The position numbers and the translations under genes are program-made. From contig CM065189.1 in the NCBI GenBank assembly GCA_033026295.1, positions 13,831,203 to 13,895,202 of the forward strand: a stretch of 64,000 bases of DNA. The letters are read 5' to 3'. A model generated the notes under the pieces. That model was given only the letters and a program-made list of their open reading frames with translations. It was not told the origin of the DNA and searched no databases. The DNA comes from Channa striata. Lineage: Eukaryota > Chordata > Actinopteri > Anabantiformes > Channidae. Shown in pieces: positions 34,500 to 46,560 of this stretch (position 1 is the stretch's first letter; each line of letters starts with the position of its first letter).

Positions 34500-37400
34500 G
34501 TAAATTGACGAAATGTTTAATTAATTAGAATAATGGACTGTACACTGCACATAACATAGGCTGTTTTCAAACGCTTCAAAGGCACACGCCTTTGGCATGG
34601 CATTCTTTTCTCACCATGCTTACCTCTGACATCCACAACTCTTACAAAAAACTGCTTTATTGGCGATAAAGTAAATTCACACAAGCATGATAAGGGATAC
34701 ACCGAATTCTGATTTCATTATTATCCATGGTCAGTAATAGGCACAGTGAACTCTGACCTTTCCCATGATGTGGCATTGATTTTAACCAGTTGCCTTTAAT
34801 TGCCAAAGTCATTACTTAACCACTTGACACACAGACACCCCACTTTGATGCTCATCGAATATAATCAATACTTTGTAATCAGAAATAGTCAGTGCTGTCA
34901 ACCTAAATACCTGTACTTGGTAGCAATCCACTTTAGGCTTCCTCTGCTGAAGCACAAGAAACCTGTGGAGTTTCTAATCGGTACCGACTGCAGCCATTAC
35001 TGCACATCCAAATACACCAATAGCAATGCAGCTAAAGACAATTAATCTGTTGACCATTATTCCCAGAGTCAGTCTGCAGGCTCAACTGGCCGGCTTGCAG
35101 TCATATACCCAACCCCTCTAAGCTTTAGTGTACAGCGATGCCCTAAAAATAGAAATCCCCAGTTTCTAGCGTTAATGATACAAAGAAGGCCATAAGAGGG
35201 CCAGAGTGCTCAGTAAGCTCTACTGGTCTGGCTTTATTGGCTATTGATTAGCAGTGCTGCACCCAGACAACTGAATTGGTGAAGAAGCCATACTGGGTTG
35301 CACAGGACGATGCTAAGCCATGCCGAAGGGAACAACTATAAGGGAGACCTTATCAACACAGGATGCCATCTAATCATAAAATACGAAGGCAGTGCAGAAC
35401 TTTTTTTTTTTTTTTGTCCCTGAGACGCTGCCCTGTAATGTGCTTCTGTAAAACTAAAACATAAACTAAGAAGTTGGAGGTCTTTTTATTTCTAAAAAGT
35501 ACAGTTTAGTTTAGAGTCTTCAAAACTGTTTGCCTGCCTCTATGATCAAATTTAGCATGCCATTTCTCAGTGTACCAGCACCAAAAGGAGTTCTTCATTT
35601 TCCAATAGCTACACACTTGACAAAACGTATTAGCATGATTTAAAGTGTGTGGGTCTCGGAAAGGATACATTTACTCAGATTCATTCCCCAGGCTGAAAAA
35701 AAAAGAAAGTTTTAAGCTCCAGTTCAAATGCAGAATGAGATTAAATTCCTTGTGATGGTGACTTATTGGGTTTCTGTGATTTCTTTCCATGATGGTACAT
35801 AGCTAAAGTTAATTTCCAAAAGGGAAAATAAAGTATAATTTACTTATGAGTGTGTAATGAAATTTGTTTTATTGTCTGAGGTCTGTAACACAATACAGTA
35901 TTATAACTTTAATAACACATTAAAAACTCATTCCATATCACCCAACAAACAGGGTTGAAACTCAGGTTGAGTTTCTGGAAGCCAAAGTCACTGAGATTAA
36001 TAGGTAAATTTATTTGAATCAAAACTCTATCTAAACTTACTTCATGATATATTGTATGCAACAGAACAGAGCTGTACCTTAACCATATGTATTTCTGCTG
36101 GCAGAGGCAAATTAAGAAAGAACTGAGCTAGTATAAAATCCTACAATCTTTTGTCAAAATAACATGTAAATGCCACATAAGCACATTCAGACACATTGCA
36201 AAGCATGTATTGCTAATATTTTCATTAAGTTAACTATAAATAACTAAATGTAATCAAAATGTTTCAAAAGATGGATTCATAAATGCTCCACAGATGAGGC
36301 AAACCCATACGTCATTTTGTAACAAAACACCAAAAGAAACTAGACCGATAAACGCAGGTTCTATGAAATGGTTAAACCAATCCCTGTGTGTTTTCAGGTT
36401 TTCTGGGTGTTTTCGTTTAGAGACTTTCATTTTTGTTCATGAGCTTCACGAGTTTATGATTCAACAACTTATTTAGAAAAAGTAGGATGACAAGCGAGCT
36501 AAACTACTTTTTCTTCAGTGGCCCAAGGTTGGTTTTAATAATGTTAAGGTATTGATCCTCGACCAGGTTCTGCAGTAGATAAGTGCTGCTGTAAGTGTAA
36601 GAAATCTTGTTCCAAAACAAATATGGTGACAACTGGTGCCCTTGACGTTTAACTTCTTAAAAGAACAATAAAAAGCAACAAAATTATAGGTGTAAAGGCG
36701 AGGGCAACACAGACCACGGAGCCTACAGAGGGAAATTCAGCTACAATAACTTGAAAACAATGCTATGTTCTGGTACAGCTGTCACATTAGGTCAGCCTCA
36801 GCTATGACATCATCTTCCTCTTGCTGTAAATGTTGACCATGTTAAATATGTAAAAAAAAATAGTGGTGAGAATTACTGGCAGAGGCTGGGTCTCAAGAGT
36901 AGCATTTTACACAACACACACTTTGGTCTCTGCCGACCGTAAGCACCGACTAGGCCCGACCAGTTGTCAGCTGCACAGTTGATGTGTGTGTGTAAACCTT
37001 TAGCTGTGCTCTTCGTACAATCCAGTCTGAACTGGTCTCGTCAGGTAGCAGATGTGGATTGCATAGCATATAGTTTTGCATTATCTGTCAATTATGGAAA
37101 TCTCTCATTTTCAAGGTCCGTTCACCATCGAACCAGGAGTTTCAATATTATTGTTCTATTATTGTCTTGCATTTTGTACTTACTCGTCATTTCTTTCCAT
37201 ATTTACAATTATGAAATTTTAAGCTTGTAACATCAAGCCTCTGGTAAAACACACTACAAGTACTTGTTAATAATAAGGGTTCATTTTCCTACCCTTAGTG
37301 TGAATATTTTGTGAAGCCACTGTAACACTTGTGTATTGCGAAGCTCAGTCAGGGGGCAGTGCATCATAAACACATGACTGCATCCGACTGTGTAAGATTT

Positions 37401-40329
37401 TTCTCTTTTGACAAAAACATCTTGCTTCCCTTGCTTCATCCCTGCATTTCCTCCCGTGTCTGCAAGTGGGGGAAGTAAAGAAAATGTTGTGAGGACACCG
37501 ACTTGTCTACTTGTGCTTCACACTCAACTGCACACATGCACAGGGCTCTCTTTCTAATTTCAAAGTTTCACACAGCCACAAACCTATAAACAAAGACATA
37601 ATCTTCGACACACACAACTGCTCCTAACTGCCCAATCACAGAAGCAAATAAAGCGACCTTCTTTTTTCCACACACCCACAGACCCTAATCTCCATTCATA
37701 TGCAGACAGAAACCTTCTCCATCATCCCCTACTGTTATTTTCAAGTAAGTTTACAGGGCTCATAAACAGGTTTTATGTAGTCAATATGGCTGACTGTGTC
37801 TGGTACACTGCGTCCTCTATTCCAGATTGTCAATATAACAGTAAAAATCTCTGTAAACACCCTCTCCTCATACCACTCTGAATCAAGTTTAACTGCTAAG
37901 CACACTTTATGTGGTGCTGTCCAAAGTGCTTCATATCCATTATGGCAATGGCAGAGAAACAAGCAAAGTTTTTTAAAATGTGGCTGATCAGTTTTGTAAT
38001 AATCCATATTTAGGCATTTAAATGAGGAGAGTGTGGATCGACTGTAATATACAGTAGTTCTCATTACCTGCCATAATGGATCACACAGTAGAATGAGAAA
38101 TGTCTGGTTTAATGTTAATGTGATTTAAAATGGAAAATATAAATGATTAGCTTAAAGTTTGTCTTTTATCCCCAATTGTGTGAATTTTCCATGATTTTAT
38201 TGAGGTGAGAGAGAAACACAATAAATAAAAAAAAAACAAGCAAATTCACAAAACTGAATATATATTTTGCTGGGACATACAGCACTAAAAGCTACAACAA
38301 AACTAAAATAGGTTGTAGCTTAGCATGTTACTGCTGTAATATATTCAGAACTTAATACAAAGTTACAGCTAAAGCTGGGCAGCCAATTTTCTTCTGTTTT
38401 GCCCTGCAAACTCTAGAAATCAATGAACAGCATATCCCTTGGGGACGATTTATCAGCTGCACATCATAACACACAAGTGAATATTTACAGCAACAGGATC
38501 TTGCAAGTTTAAAATGAATCATACTGACAGTGTTTGGTGACGAAAAAACCCAGTGCAACAGTTTGGCTCAACATGATTTTTATAGTTTTTTAGATTTGAT
38601 TTGTTTTTACAGTGCATGTCTATTGCCCAGGGTACCACTATGCAAGCAATATATTCATAAATTGATTTCTTGTCCTCATGTTTTCATGTGATTTGTTGAT
38701 TATACGTAAAAAACTAAATCACAAGCCTTATCCACTACTAAGCACTTACTTTATCTCACTCTCTTCCCTGATTCTCTTGAACCAACACCTCAGAGTAGGA
38801 CGTTTTAACTGCATCAGCTTTGCTGTACAGACACAGATTGAAACCTAGACTCAAACGCTCACGTCGTCTTCGAGTGATCCCTCAGGAAAATCCACTATTA
38901 GTGGATAATTGGTTTCAACTTTCACAGTACTTTTATTCTGCATTTTGCAGCAGATACACTAATTGTAAGTGTCTGGTTTTATTCAGTGTGCACACAGAGA
39001 AATAAAACATTACTTGACCAGGCTACTGCTTTATAAGCCAGAAATTAACTTTCACTGCCTTTTTTAAACATATTTATTAATTAATGTTCATTTAAAATGT
39101 ATGTTAATAAGGGAGAGTGACTTGTGGAAAAGAAAGTTAGCACCTTGATAGTCCATCTGTTCTGCCCCATAAGCCCTGGCCCAGATTCTGCACTGCCTTA
39201 ACAGGACAGAAGAAAGAAACAGAGAATGGGCAGAGCTACAGCTCATAGACCGTTCTCTTTTTAACACAATGAGTTGAAAGTGACTTAAAACACACACAAC
39301 AACACACGTGATCTCTACTCTGTCTGTGGCACACACACACACACACAGACAACACACAAACACCGAAATAATAAACTGTCAGCACAAACCTATGTGGACA
39401 TGCACTCAGATGCTAGACATGCAAATATCCCAGCACACACACATAGCTTGGAGTTACTCAGTGGTACCATCAGTTTCTCAGTCACTTCCTAGAGCAGGCA
39501 AAAAAAATTCTGGCTCCCAACTCTAAATATGGCATCTAGCCTCTAACATCCCATATAGGTCAGTTACCATGACAACCACTGCATGTCTGTCCAAGCAGAC
39601 TAATATTTACTCAGCAGATACATGTTTGCCGTCTGCCTTAGAGGTAGGTAATGATACTGGCCCACCTGCTGTTTTCTATATAACAGACTCAATCTATAAT
39701 ACATGGAGTAAATACAGGCCTTTACAGAATTCAGGTCATGCAGCTGGCTCAGCTCATTTTAAATCTCAATTTTAGTCTCTTTTTCCATTATCTTTTCTTG
39801 CTCTGGCATGGTGGTAAATACACGTTGCATTTTTACCTAATATCTGCCATCTAATCTCTGCGTATGCTCTTTCATTTCTTTGAGCAAGTGGTGTTGGAAA
39901 ACGTGGAATTAGAGATAGGATCAAGGACAAACCAAAGCAATAGGGCAGAAGAGAAAGGTTAGCGTATTCAAAGAAGATGGGGGTAAGAGTGTATCCTTTC
40001 ATAAGCACCATATGGTACTACAAAATCTGACATTAACGCAAACACACTCACACAAACTAGCAGGTCACTTCTAAAATCTAACAATTACTTCAACCCATGT
40101 CTGTTTGCTGTGAAGGGCAGCAAGGGAGGCTCTTACCTGCTCTCCCCTCTGCTACAGTCCAAAACCCACCACGTCCCAAGTGTGTGTGGGTCTATGGGAT
40201 CTGTAGCATGAAGCAGCTGAGGCAAAACAACGAGCAGGCTCTCTGTGTCCTGCATTAGCCCCCTACTGCCAACTCACTCTCCTGTTACAACTCAGCATGT
40301 TCTGCATCGTGTAGGCTACTGCTGCACAC
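34500..40329. other. Long non-coding stretch, no gene recognised
   Basis: It contains a T15 run at 35401-35415 and a short CA array at 39331-39346. Open frames of 60-107 codons match no family I know. I saw no transposon end, tRNA-like box or LTR. Positions 35090-35390 are less AT-rich but unassigned. Confidence 0.5.
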
Positions 40330-40415
40330 ACACACACTGTACATGGTCAAACACACACGCTGTACACAGTCAAACACACACACTGTACACGGTCTAACAC
40401 ACACACTGTGCTCCT
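40325..40415. repeat. 23-bp minisatellite, four units
   Basis: CTGTACA/CTGTGCT words start at 40337, 40360, 40383 and 40406, an exact 23-bp period. The unit is approximately ACACACACACTGTACACGGTCAA. Units differ by a few substitutions, and each includes a short CA run. Confidence 0.92.
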
Positions 40416-42070
40416 TACTTTGCAAGTGCGGGCATAGGTGCACAGAATCATACTACGATACACAAGGAGGAAGCATGCAGACAAAAATGGACAGAACATT
40501 CCAGTATTACACCTTGGTTACAATTATGCAACAATCAAATATATACATGATAATCAGAAAGGGATGTTTACTTCACCCAATGTAACATCTCCACTTTCTC
40601 TCCATGCTGACTTGGTCATTTATTAGGAATGTCTCCTGACTTTTTTTCTTTTCTCCTGTTGAGATTATTGTAGCTTTGTCATGTGTTTTTTAGACTAACT
40701 ATAGTTCAGGGCATGTATTTTTTTAACTGGAATTCCTGTAATAACTGGATTTGTTTGTTGTGTCTTTTATTCAATGTGTTTTTCAGTTTCACAGCTGCTC
40801 CCACAAAAATATTTCTGTGTCTTATTGTAACTGGAAGTGTGTTTAGCTCACTTACATAAATGTGTTTCTACACACAGTGTGACTACAAAAAGATTATGTG
40901 ATTCTTTCTGGATCTGTGGGTCCACATTACCTAAATAGATGGGATACAAATAAAGATAGAAAATTACACATCAAGAGACATTTTGTTCAGGTAGATGAGC
41001 TAAAAGAGTGGAAATAACCACAAATCTTTTTCTGAAAAAGCTGAATACTGAACTTTTCCAGGCAACTGTGGTTTCACTGCTTGTAGTACATGCAATATAG
41101 GAGACTAAAATTCACATAAAAACACAATAAAACATAGATAGGACATAAAGGATCTTTGTTGAATTGCTAAAGTTACGGTGGATTATACTAGATAACTATA
41201 GTAACAGCAATACACAGGAAAAGTAATCTGGCTGGTTCACAAGACTGTGAGCAGCTTAAATCAGCTACAGTAGTATATGTGTATATATTTGAAGACTGAA
41301 ATTCAGTGACACTTAGGTTGGAGGCAGTTTGTTGGACAGAGACAGATGCTGACTCTGTGGATGAAATAAAAGTGGGAGAGAAAGGAAGCAGGAGGTCAGA
41401 ATTGATAGAAGTGGAGCGAAAAACTACTGTCAGTCTGATTGAGAGAATGACACCGAGGGAGAGGAAGGAGTAAGGGACAGGGGACACAGATAAAGTAATT
41501 AAGGAACAGCTATACCAGGAAGCTCGGGGTCAAGAGGTCAACACTTGACTGCAAGTGTCAAGTATTAGGCCATCACCACCAGCACCTTTACAGGTAATTG
41601 TTTTGTTCCCATATGTTCCCATGTCTGTGTGTAAAAAGAAGCAATTCAGCTGGTGTTGCTGCCAGTTCCTCTTCTGTATGTTTAAAGGGCTGTTAAGGAT
41701 ATTTAGCTAGTGGATGGAGATAAACAGACAATTAAACGAATGAATGAATGAATGAATGACGGAAAGAACTGAGAAAGCCAGGACTGAGCATTTTTTAAAG
41801 GGGCAGAACAAAAAAACATTTATGTTAAACTGTCAAAGAATTACAGGAAGTACTAGAAAGAGAGAGATGAGATTAATAGGGGGAGAAGAAGATGTTAGCA
41901 AGAGAAACAGGAAAGAGGAGAAACAGAAATATATGGACACTTTTAGAGAGCACATTTAAGTCAACTGTATGACAACTATTGATTTACCATTGACTCTAAT
42001 GGACATTATGGACCCTAAATATTCATCCAAAGCCATTAAACCATTAGTAAGTGCATCACACTTGCGAGCC
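40416..42070. other. Non-coding DNA, no gene recognised
   Basis: A minus-strand frame at 41188-41487 (99 codons, Ser/Thr-rich) could not be assigned. A (TGAA)n run lies at 41738-41758. Positions 41755-41950 are purine-rich. Confidence 0.5.
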
Positions 42071-42214
42071 CACACACACACACACCATCGTTCAAACAGT
42101 CACACACACACACACCATCGTTCAAACAGTCACACACACACACCATCGTTCAAACAGTCACACACACACACCATCGTTCAAACAGTCACACACACAAACC
42201 ATCGTTCAAACAGT
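42071..42214. repeat. 28-30-bp minisatellite, five units
   Basis: The 16-mer CCATCGTTCAAACAGT occurs five times without mismatch, ending at 42100, 42130, 42158, 42186 and 42214. The copies are separated by CA runs of slightly different length (periods 30, 28, 28, 28). The overlapping open frames 41969-42421 and 42051-42413 are created by this array (repeated His/Thr) and are not genes. Confidence 0.96.
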
Positions 42215-43010
42215 CACAAAGAAGCAGAAAAACTTAAACCTTTTTTTCCCTTTGATAATTTCCTTTGTCTATTTTGTTATTGCAAAAAATGTACATTCTC
42301 TGATTGTGTTGGATGCATTTGTTTGTGGTTTAACCTGTGTATGTTGTATTACTATCAATGTGTGTGTAGCTGCATGTGCACAAGCAGGGAGGCTTATATA
42401 TTACACACACTAAACACATAAAAACACAAGTATCACGTACAGTGAGCACATCTGCAGACAACACACACTCACAGATATAATGAAACAGCCACACACTTTC
42501 CCTCTTTGCACACACATTTACACAAACACTTCCATTCTGCTTTTGTCAAGTGTAATAGAAGACAAGGGGGAAAGACAACAGGATAATAGGATTATTATTC
42601 TCTTCTAATCTCCATGAGTCAGCACCACACTGATTGTGTGTATATGCGTATGTACTGGTGCTAGCTGTGTGTGTCTAGTTCACTAGTGTCTATGTGTGTT
42701 CTTGCGTGCACCTGTTTATTTAGTGATTATATTCAAATTTTCACCTTGAAAGATTGCAGAAGTAATAATAATGAAGAATTTAAACTGTATACGTGACAAA
42801 GCAGAGTAACAGTAAAATTTAGAAGACACTATTTAAAACTTGTAATTAACTGAATTATACATGGTATTGGTTCAATTGTGTTTTTTTCTTATTTTGGGAA
42901 ATTAAGTAAACAGTATGTTGTAAGTGTTTGTCTTTTCTTAAAAATAATTCCTTCACATTACATTTGATTTATTTAAAAAATAATTTAGCCTAACTCATTA
43001 TTTAGCGAAA

Positions 43011-43422
43011 AATCAGTGCCACTTTACTTTAGGAAAAGCCAAATATTTAGCTAAGGGGCTACTAAAATCTTAATGAATTAGTACCATTTTAGTTAAAGAA
43101 ATATTGGCTGTAGCTTTGGCCAAGAGAACACTCAAGTACTAACAAATTAGTCCCATTTTATCGTGAGGAAACTCTAGCCAGCGGAGTATTGAAGTCCTAA
43201 TGAGTTCCACTACTTTATCTTGAAAAGACCCAAGACTGATTTGACCAATAGACTGCTGAACTTACAAATTAGTACTATTCTGGTAAAAAAAAAAGAAAAG
43301 AAGAAGAACAAGAAGAAGAAAAACATGTTTACCTAAATCATGGGTTATTGACTTGCTGATGAATTAGTCTCACTTCAGTTTAAGAAAAAAGAAAGCCACC
43401 ATTGGCTGAAAGATTATTGAAC
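43011..43422. repeat. Degenerate tandem array, about 60-70 bp units
   Basis: I can align six units by eye. Unit starts (ATTAGT or its degenerate equivalent) lie at about 43011, 43077, 43146, 43203, 43268 and 43363. A unit reads roughly ATTAGTCCCATTTTAGTT-AAGAAAA-GCCAAG-TTGGCCAAGAGACTACTGAAGTCCTAATGA. Spacing is 69, about 57, about 65 and 95 bp. The long fifth unit is expanded by an A/GAA-rich stretch at 43283-43322. Units are strongly diverged, so the array is old. No coding potential was seen and I do not recognise the family. Confidence 0.75.
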
Positions 43423-44340
43423 AAGGTCACATGAAGTTACAAATATTTAAAAGTGAGAAACAACTTGTGCTGCCTTGTGGAGTATGATATGTATGAGTCA
43501 GCATGCCAGAGTTGGCGGTAGAATGAGTCACAATAGATAATGGTGTTATTAATAGAGCTAGAGTAGGAGGCGGGTTGGTCACATACATATGCACACACAT
43601 GCATAGCAGTGTAAAGACAATTCAAGTGCCCTGTTGGGTTCAGGGTATTTAGCAACTCTGAAGTCTAACCTCATTTGGCACTGCCATGAATGTCCCTACA
43701 GATGAATACAGAATAACACTGCAAAGGTCATAGTGAGCTACAGTTTTCAAAAATGACATAATGGTTAAGAACACACACACACGATCTGCGGTGAAATACA
43801 GTATATGCAAGCAGAAATATTACAAAATGTCCGTGTCTTACTCTTGGGCACATAGAATCACATGTAAACATTGTTCTTCATGCTGTGGTACACCAGATTT
43901 AAAGTTGATATCCTTAGCAATAATGTACATAACAGTAGATATGATGCTGTCAGTTGTATAGTAAAAGTCTGACTGATGCTCCAAAAAGCTTGACCCCAAC
44001 TGACACATGCACTTTAAATTGATATTTCAAACTATTAAAGGTGCTCCCAGAACCACTGCTGATATACAAGTTATTTTGCAGGTGTCCACTAAATCCACCT
44101 GAACTGTGTGTGTAAAATTAAGACATCCCCCATTCAAATCTGAGCAATAAAGGAATAACTGAATACGTTTATTAATCCAAACAGTCAGTTTATATTGTCC
44201 TTTAGTAGATAACAATTGTTAATAGTCACTGGAACACATTTCAATGGATGCCAAATTGTAAGATTTCAAACTGGCACTGACTTCACACTAGAACTGCAAA
44301 GGCTTTTCCCCATTTCATTTTTAAAAGAACTCTGTGTGAA
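43423..44340. other. Non-coding DNA, no gene recognised
   Basis: Short unassigned open frames only. No repeat or transposon signature was recognised. Confidence 0.55.
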
Positions 44341-44350
44341 ACACACACAC

Positions 44351-44384
<34 letters not shown>
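44341..44384. repeat. (CA)n microsatellite
   Basis: About 22 AC units with one GC interruption at 44354-44356. Confidence 0.95.
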
Positions 44385-44386
<2 letters not shown>

Positions 44387-44761
44387 CTGTAGATTACAAT
44401 CTGTGCCTTTCCTTTACCAAATGAACCAATGTAGGACACACTCAGCAGCATATCAGTTTTGCCTATCTCACTATCTATTATTTGGGTATATTATCTATTA
44501 TTTAGACCCCCTCTCAGTTTCTTTCCTCTGTCTCTCCTCCTCTTGCTCACTAGCCACAACCCCTCTCATGCCTTTCCCTTTGTTTCTCTCCCATATCCTC
44601 CATCTCTCTCTCCTCCAATTCTCTCTCTCGTTATCTGCTGTAGAGCAGATATGCATCAGTTTTGAGCAGCGGGAGGAAAGGGAGAATAATACACAACATG
44701 ATCATGAGACACGGAAGGTAGCAGCTAAAGTCAAGGTCGAATAGCATGTGGTGTCTCTGTG

Positions 44762-44763
<2 letters not shown>

Positions 44764-44832
<69 letters not shown>
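44764..44832. repeat. (GT)n microsatellite, large
   Basis: Two GT runs are separated by a GCCT interruption near 44797-44800. It is in inverted orientation to the (CA)n arrays at 44341-44384 and 44926-44962. Confidence 0.96.
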
Positions 44833-44833
<1 letters not shown>

Positions 44834-44923
44834 TGATTTACAATCCCATCTCCCCTGTCTTTATCTGTATCCCTATCCAAACCTTGGCACCATTTCCTGA
44901 GAGAGCAGACACAATATAAAGTG

Positions 44924-44925
<2 letters not shown>

Positions 44926-44962
<37 letters not shown>
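44926..44962. repeat. (CA)n microsatellite
   Basis: About 18 AC units, 93 bp downstream of the inverted GT array 44764-44832. A minus-strand open frame spanning both arrays (44731-44958) is a repeat artefact. Confidence 0.95.
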
Positions 44963-44965
<3 letters not shown>

Positions 44966-45319
44966 TCTGAGGCAGCGGTAGATCATGAGCTGGTGAATAC
45001 AGGATGATGCAGAGCAGCCCAACTGACATGAATCACAGTTGCTGTTTTCTTGCTATTCCCTGTTTCTCATTTTTCTTCCTTCTTTCCCTCTTCCTCTTCA
45101 TATACCCGGTTTACTTTTGCTATTCTGATTTTTACTTAACTTGTTTGTCTCATATTCAGTCCTACATTAACCTCTGTCCTTTCCCTTCCATTCTTTCTCC
45201 CCTCACAGTTGAGTGATAACTTCCTTCCTATTGCTCCATCTCTTTTTGTCACTGACTAATTTTTTTTGCGGCAATTTACAGATTGATTCAGTTGTAACAT
45301 GTACTCACGTAGCACATGC

Positions 45320-45347
45320 ATAAGTTGCAATTAATATTGCAACTTAT
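45320..45347. repeat. 12-bp inverted repeat
   Basis: ATAAGTTGCAAT at 45320-45331 pairs perfectly with 45336-45347 around a TAAT loop. It could be a binding-site palindrome or chance. No context favours a function. Confidence 0.8.
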
Positions 45348-45668
45348 TGTGGTCGGTGTTGAATTAATCCCCACTAACATCTAATTCAGTAACCAAGCTT
45401 CGACATACACCCTGAATAGGCATTAGGTAATGAACCCCAACACTCAACTAGTTTCAATTATTACTGAAGACGAATGTGCAACATTCAGTTTTGCAGCATT
45501 GAGAAATTTATGAAAAGTTTTTCTTTCACACACAGATAAATCTTAATTAGAATGATACTCACAACACAAAAATACCAAAGGCTTCTTTTCTGCCTCCACT
45601 TCACCCATTTGAATTGAATGTAATAAACAGACCACTCTCCCTCTTAAAGCCACGCTGTTTCCCAACAG

Positions 45669-45764
45669 TTATCCCACGGTTTACAGGAGCCGGAGATACT
45701 GATGAGCGCCAGGATGCTCAACGTCGATCAGGGCAGCGGCAACATAAAACCTGCTCTGTTCTCA
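45669..45764. other. Possible exon: splice-like borders, open on both strands
   Basis: This 96-bp block is about 53% G+C in AT-rich surroundings. On the plus strand it follows a pyrimidine-rich stretch ending TTTCCCAACAG, with a second candidate acceptor GGTTTACAG at 45686. It is open in one frame for 32 codons (for example EILMSARMLNVDQGSGNIKP), with mostly G/C third positions, and is followed by GTATGA, a possible donor. The length is a multiple of three. The minus strand is also open (FYVAAALIDVEHPGAHQYL), with a GTAAAC donor-like word, so strand is uncertain. I recognise neither peptide. It may be a true small exon, a pseudo-exon or chance. Confidence 0.3.
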
Positions 45765-45839
45765 GTATGAATCACTCACATTCATCTGTTTTCTACTTTC
45801 TCTAACAGGTCAGGAATACACAGGCCACCTTATGTAAAA

Positions 45840-46050
45840 TGAACAAGGTGGCCAAAAAATTATAACCAGCTCTTCTTGTACGACTCCACTGTCCACTTTG
45901 CCCTCAATAATAAACACATCGTAGAATTATTACCTTTCTGACAGCTTTAACCTATAAACTGATGAATTACAACCTTGTTAAAGTAGGATTCATAGCAGAG
46001 CTGCTGTACTGGACTTTACTAACCTGCACAGGTGGTCATAATGTTTTGCA
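45840..46050 (+). mobile_element. MITE-like repeat, copy A
   Basis: This is homologous along its length with 47300-47524. Shared words, in order, are TACGACTCCACT / TACAACTCCACC, AATAATAAACAC / AGTAATAAAAAC, CAACCTTGTTAAAGT / TAACCTTGTAAAAGT and GCAGAGCTGCTGTA-TGGA. It ends near GGTGGTCATAATGTTTT. No coding capacity. It resembles a non-autonomous repeat seen in fish genomes, but I cannot name the family. A 9-bp inverted repeat GGCCACCTT/AAGGTGGCC (45823-45853) sits at its left edge. Confidence 0.6.
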
Positions 46051-46059
46051 GTTTCACAC

Positions 46060-46560
46060 AGCTTACAGCCATTAGCTTAGCAATTAGCCGAGCATGGATT
46101 CCTCAGTAGCACAAAATGCTTCACTGCCCATTAAAGCAGCAACAAAGTTAAATTTTAACACAAGATAACAGATGAGCAGTCTCACCTTGAACCGGCTGTT
46201 ACTCTTCTCCGGAGCAGACACTGTTTCTTTTGGCTTTAGAAGGACATAGAAGCTTAAGCTGCTTGTTTCTCGGGTTACTGGATTCACCTTGCGCGGTGCT
46301 ACGTGATGCTAGCCTGACGGGCTAACGGTTAGCTTTGAAAGTGCAGCGCTGCCCAACATTAAGTGATGCCTACCTCTTCAAATTCGCCTCCAAGTTCTCT
46401 TTAAAGAAAAAGTCCTCTTCAGTATTGTTCTATGACTGTTCTGTTTGTTCATATCCCTCTTTTACACAGAAAACATAACGTGAATGTTGTTGTTAGCCCG
46501 TGTTAGCTGAAGGCTCTAATTACTGACTGAGTGGCTCCCACGCTGGCCCTCGTAATATTC
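46060..46560. promoter_or_regulatory. Promoter-like stretch with TTAGC/GCTAA motif cluster
   Basis: TTAGC or its complement recurs: CCATTAGCTTAGCAATTAGCC (46071-46091), GCTAGCCTGACGGGCTAACGGTTAGC (46308-46333) and GTTAGCCCGTGTTAGC (46492-46507). The interval around 46190-46340 is GC-richer and has CpG-containing words (TTGCGCGGTGCTACGTGATG). On the minus strand two donor-like sites occur, CGCAAG|GTGAAT (46288) and TTCAAG|GTGAGA (46187). Such motifs are common around fish transcription starts in my experience of such sequence, but no start site or ATG-initiated frame can be shown. The minus-strand open frame 46084-46287 begins with GTG, not ATG. Confidence 0.3.

Noticed and set aside
41969..42421. 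Two overlapping plus-strand open frames of 120-150 codons rich in His/Thr
   Set aside because: They are made by the CA-containing minisatellite at 42071-42214.
46084..46287. 67-codon minus-strand open frame as a first coding exon
   Set aside because: It begins with GTG and no in-frame ATG precedes it before a stop, so it cannot be called a coding first exon in an animal.
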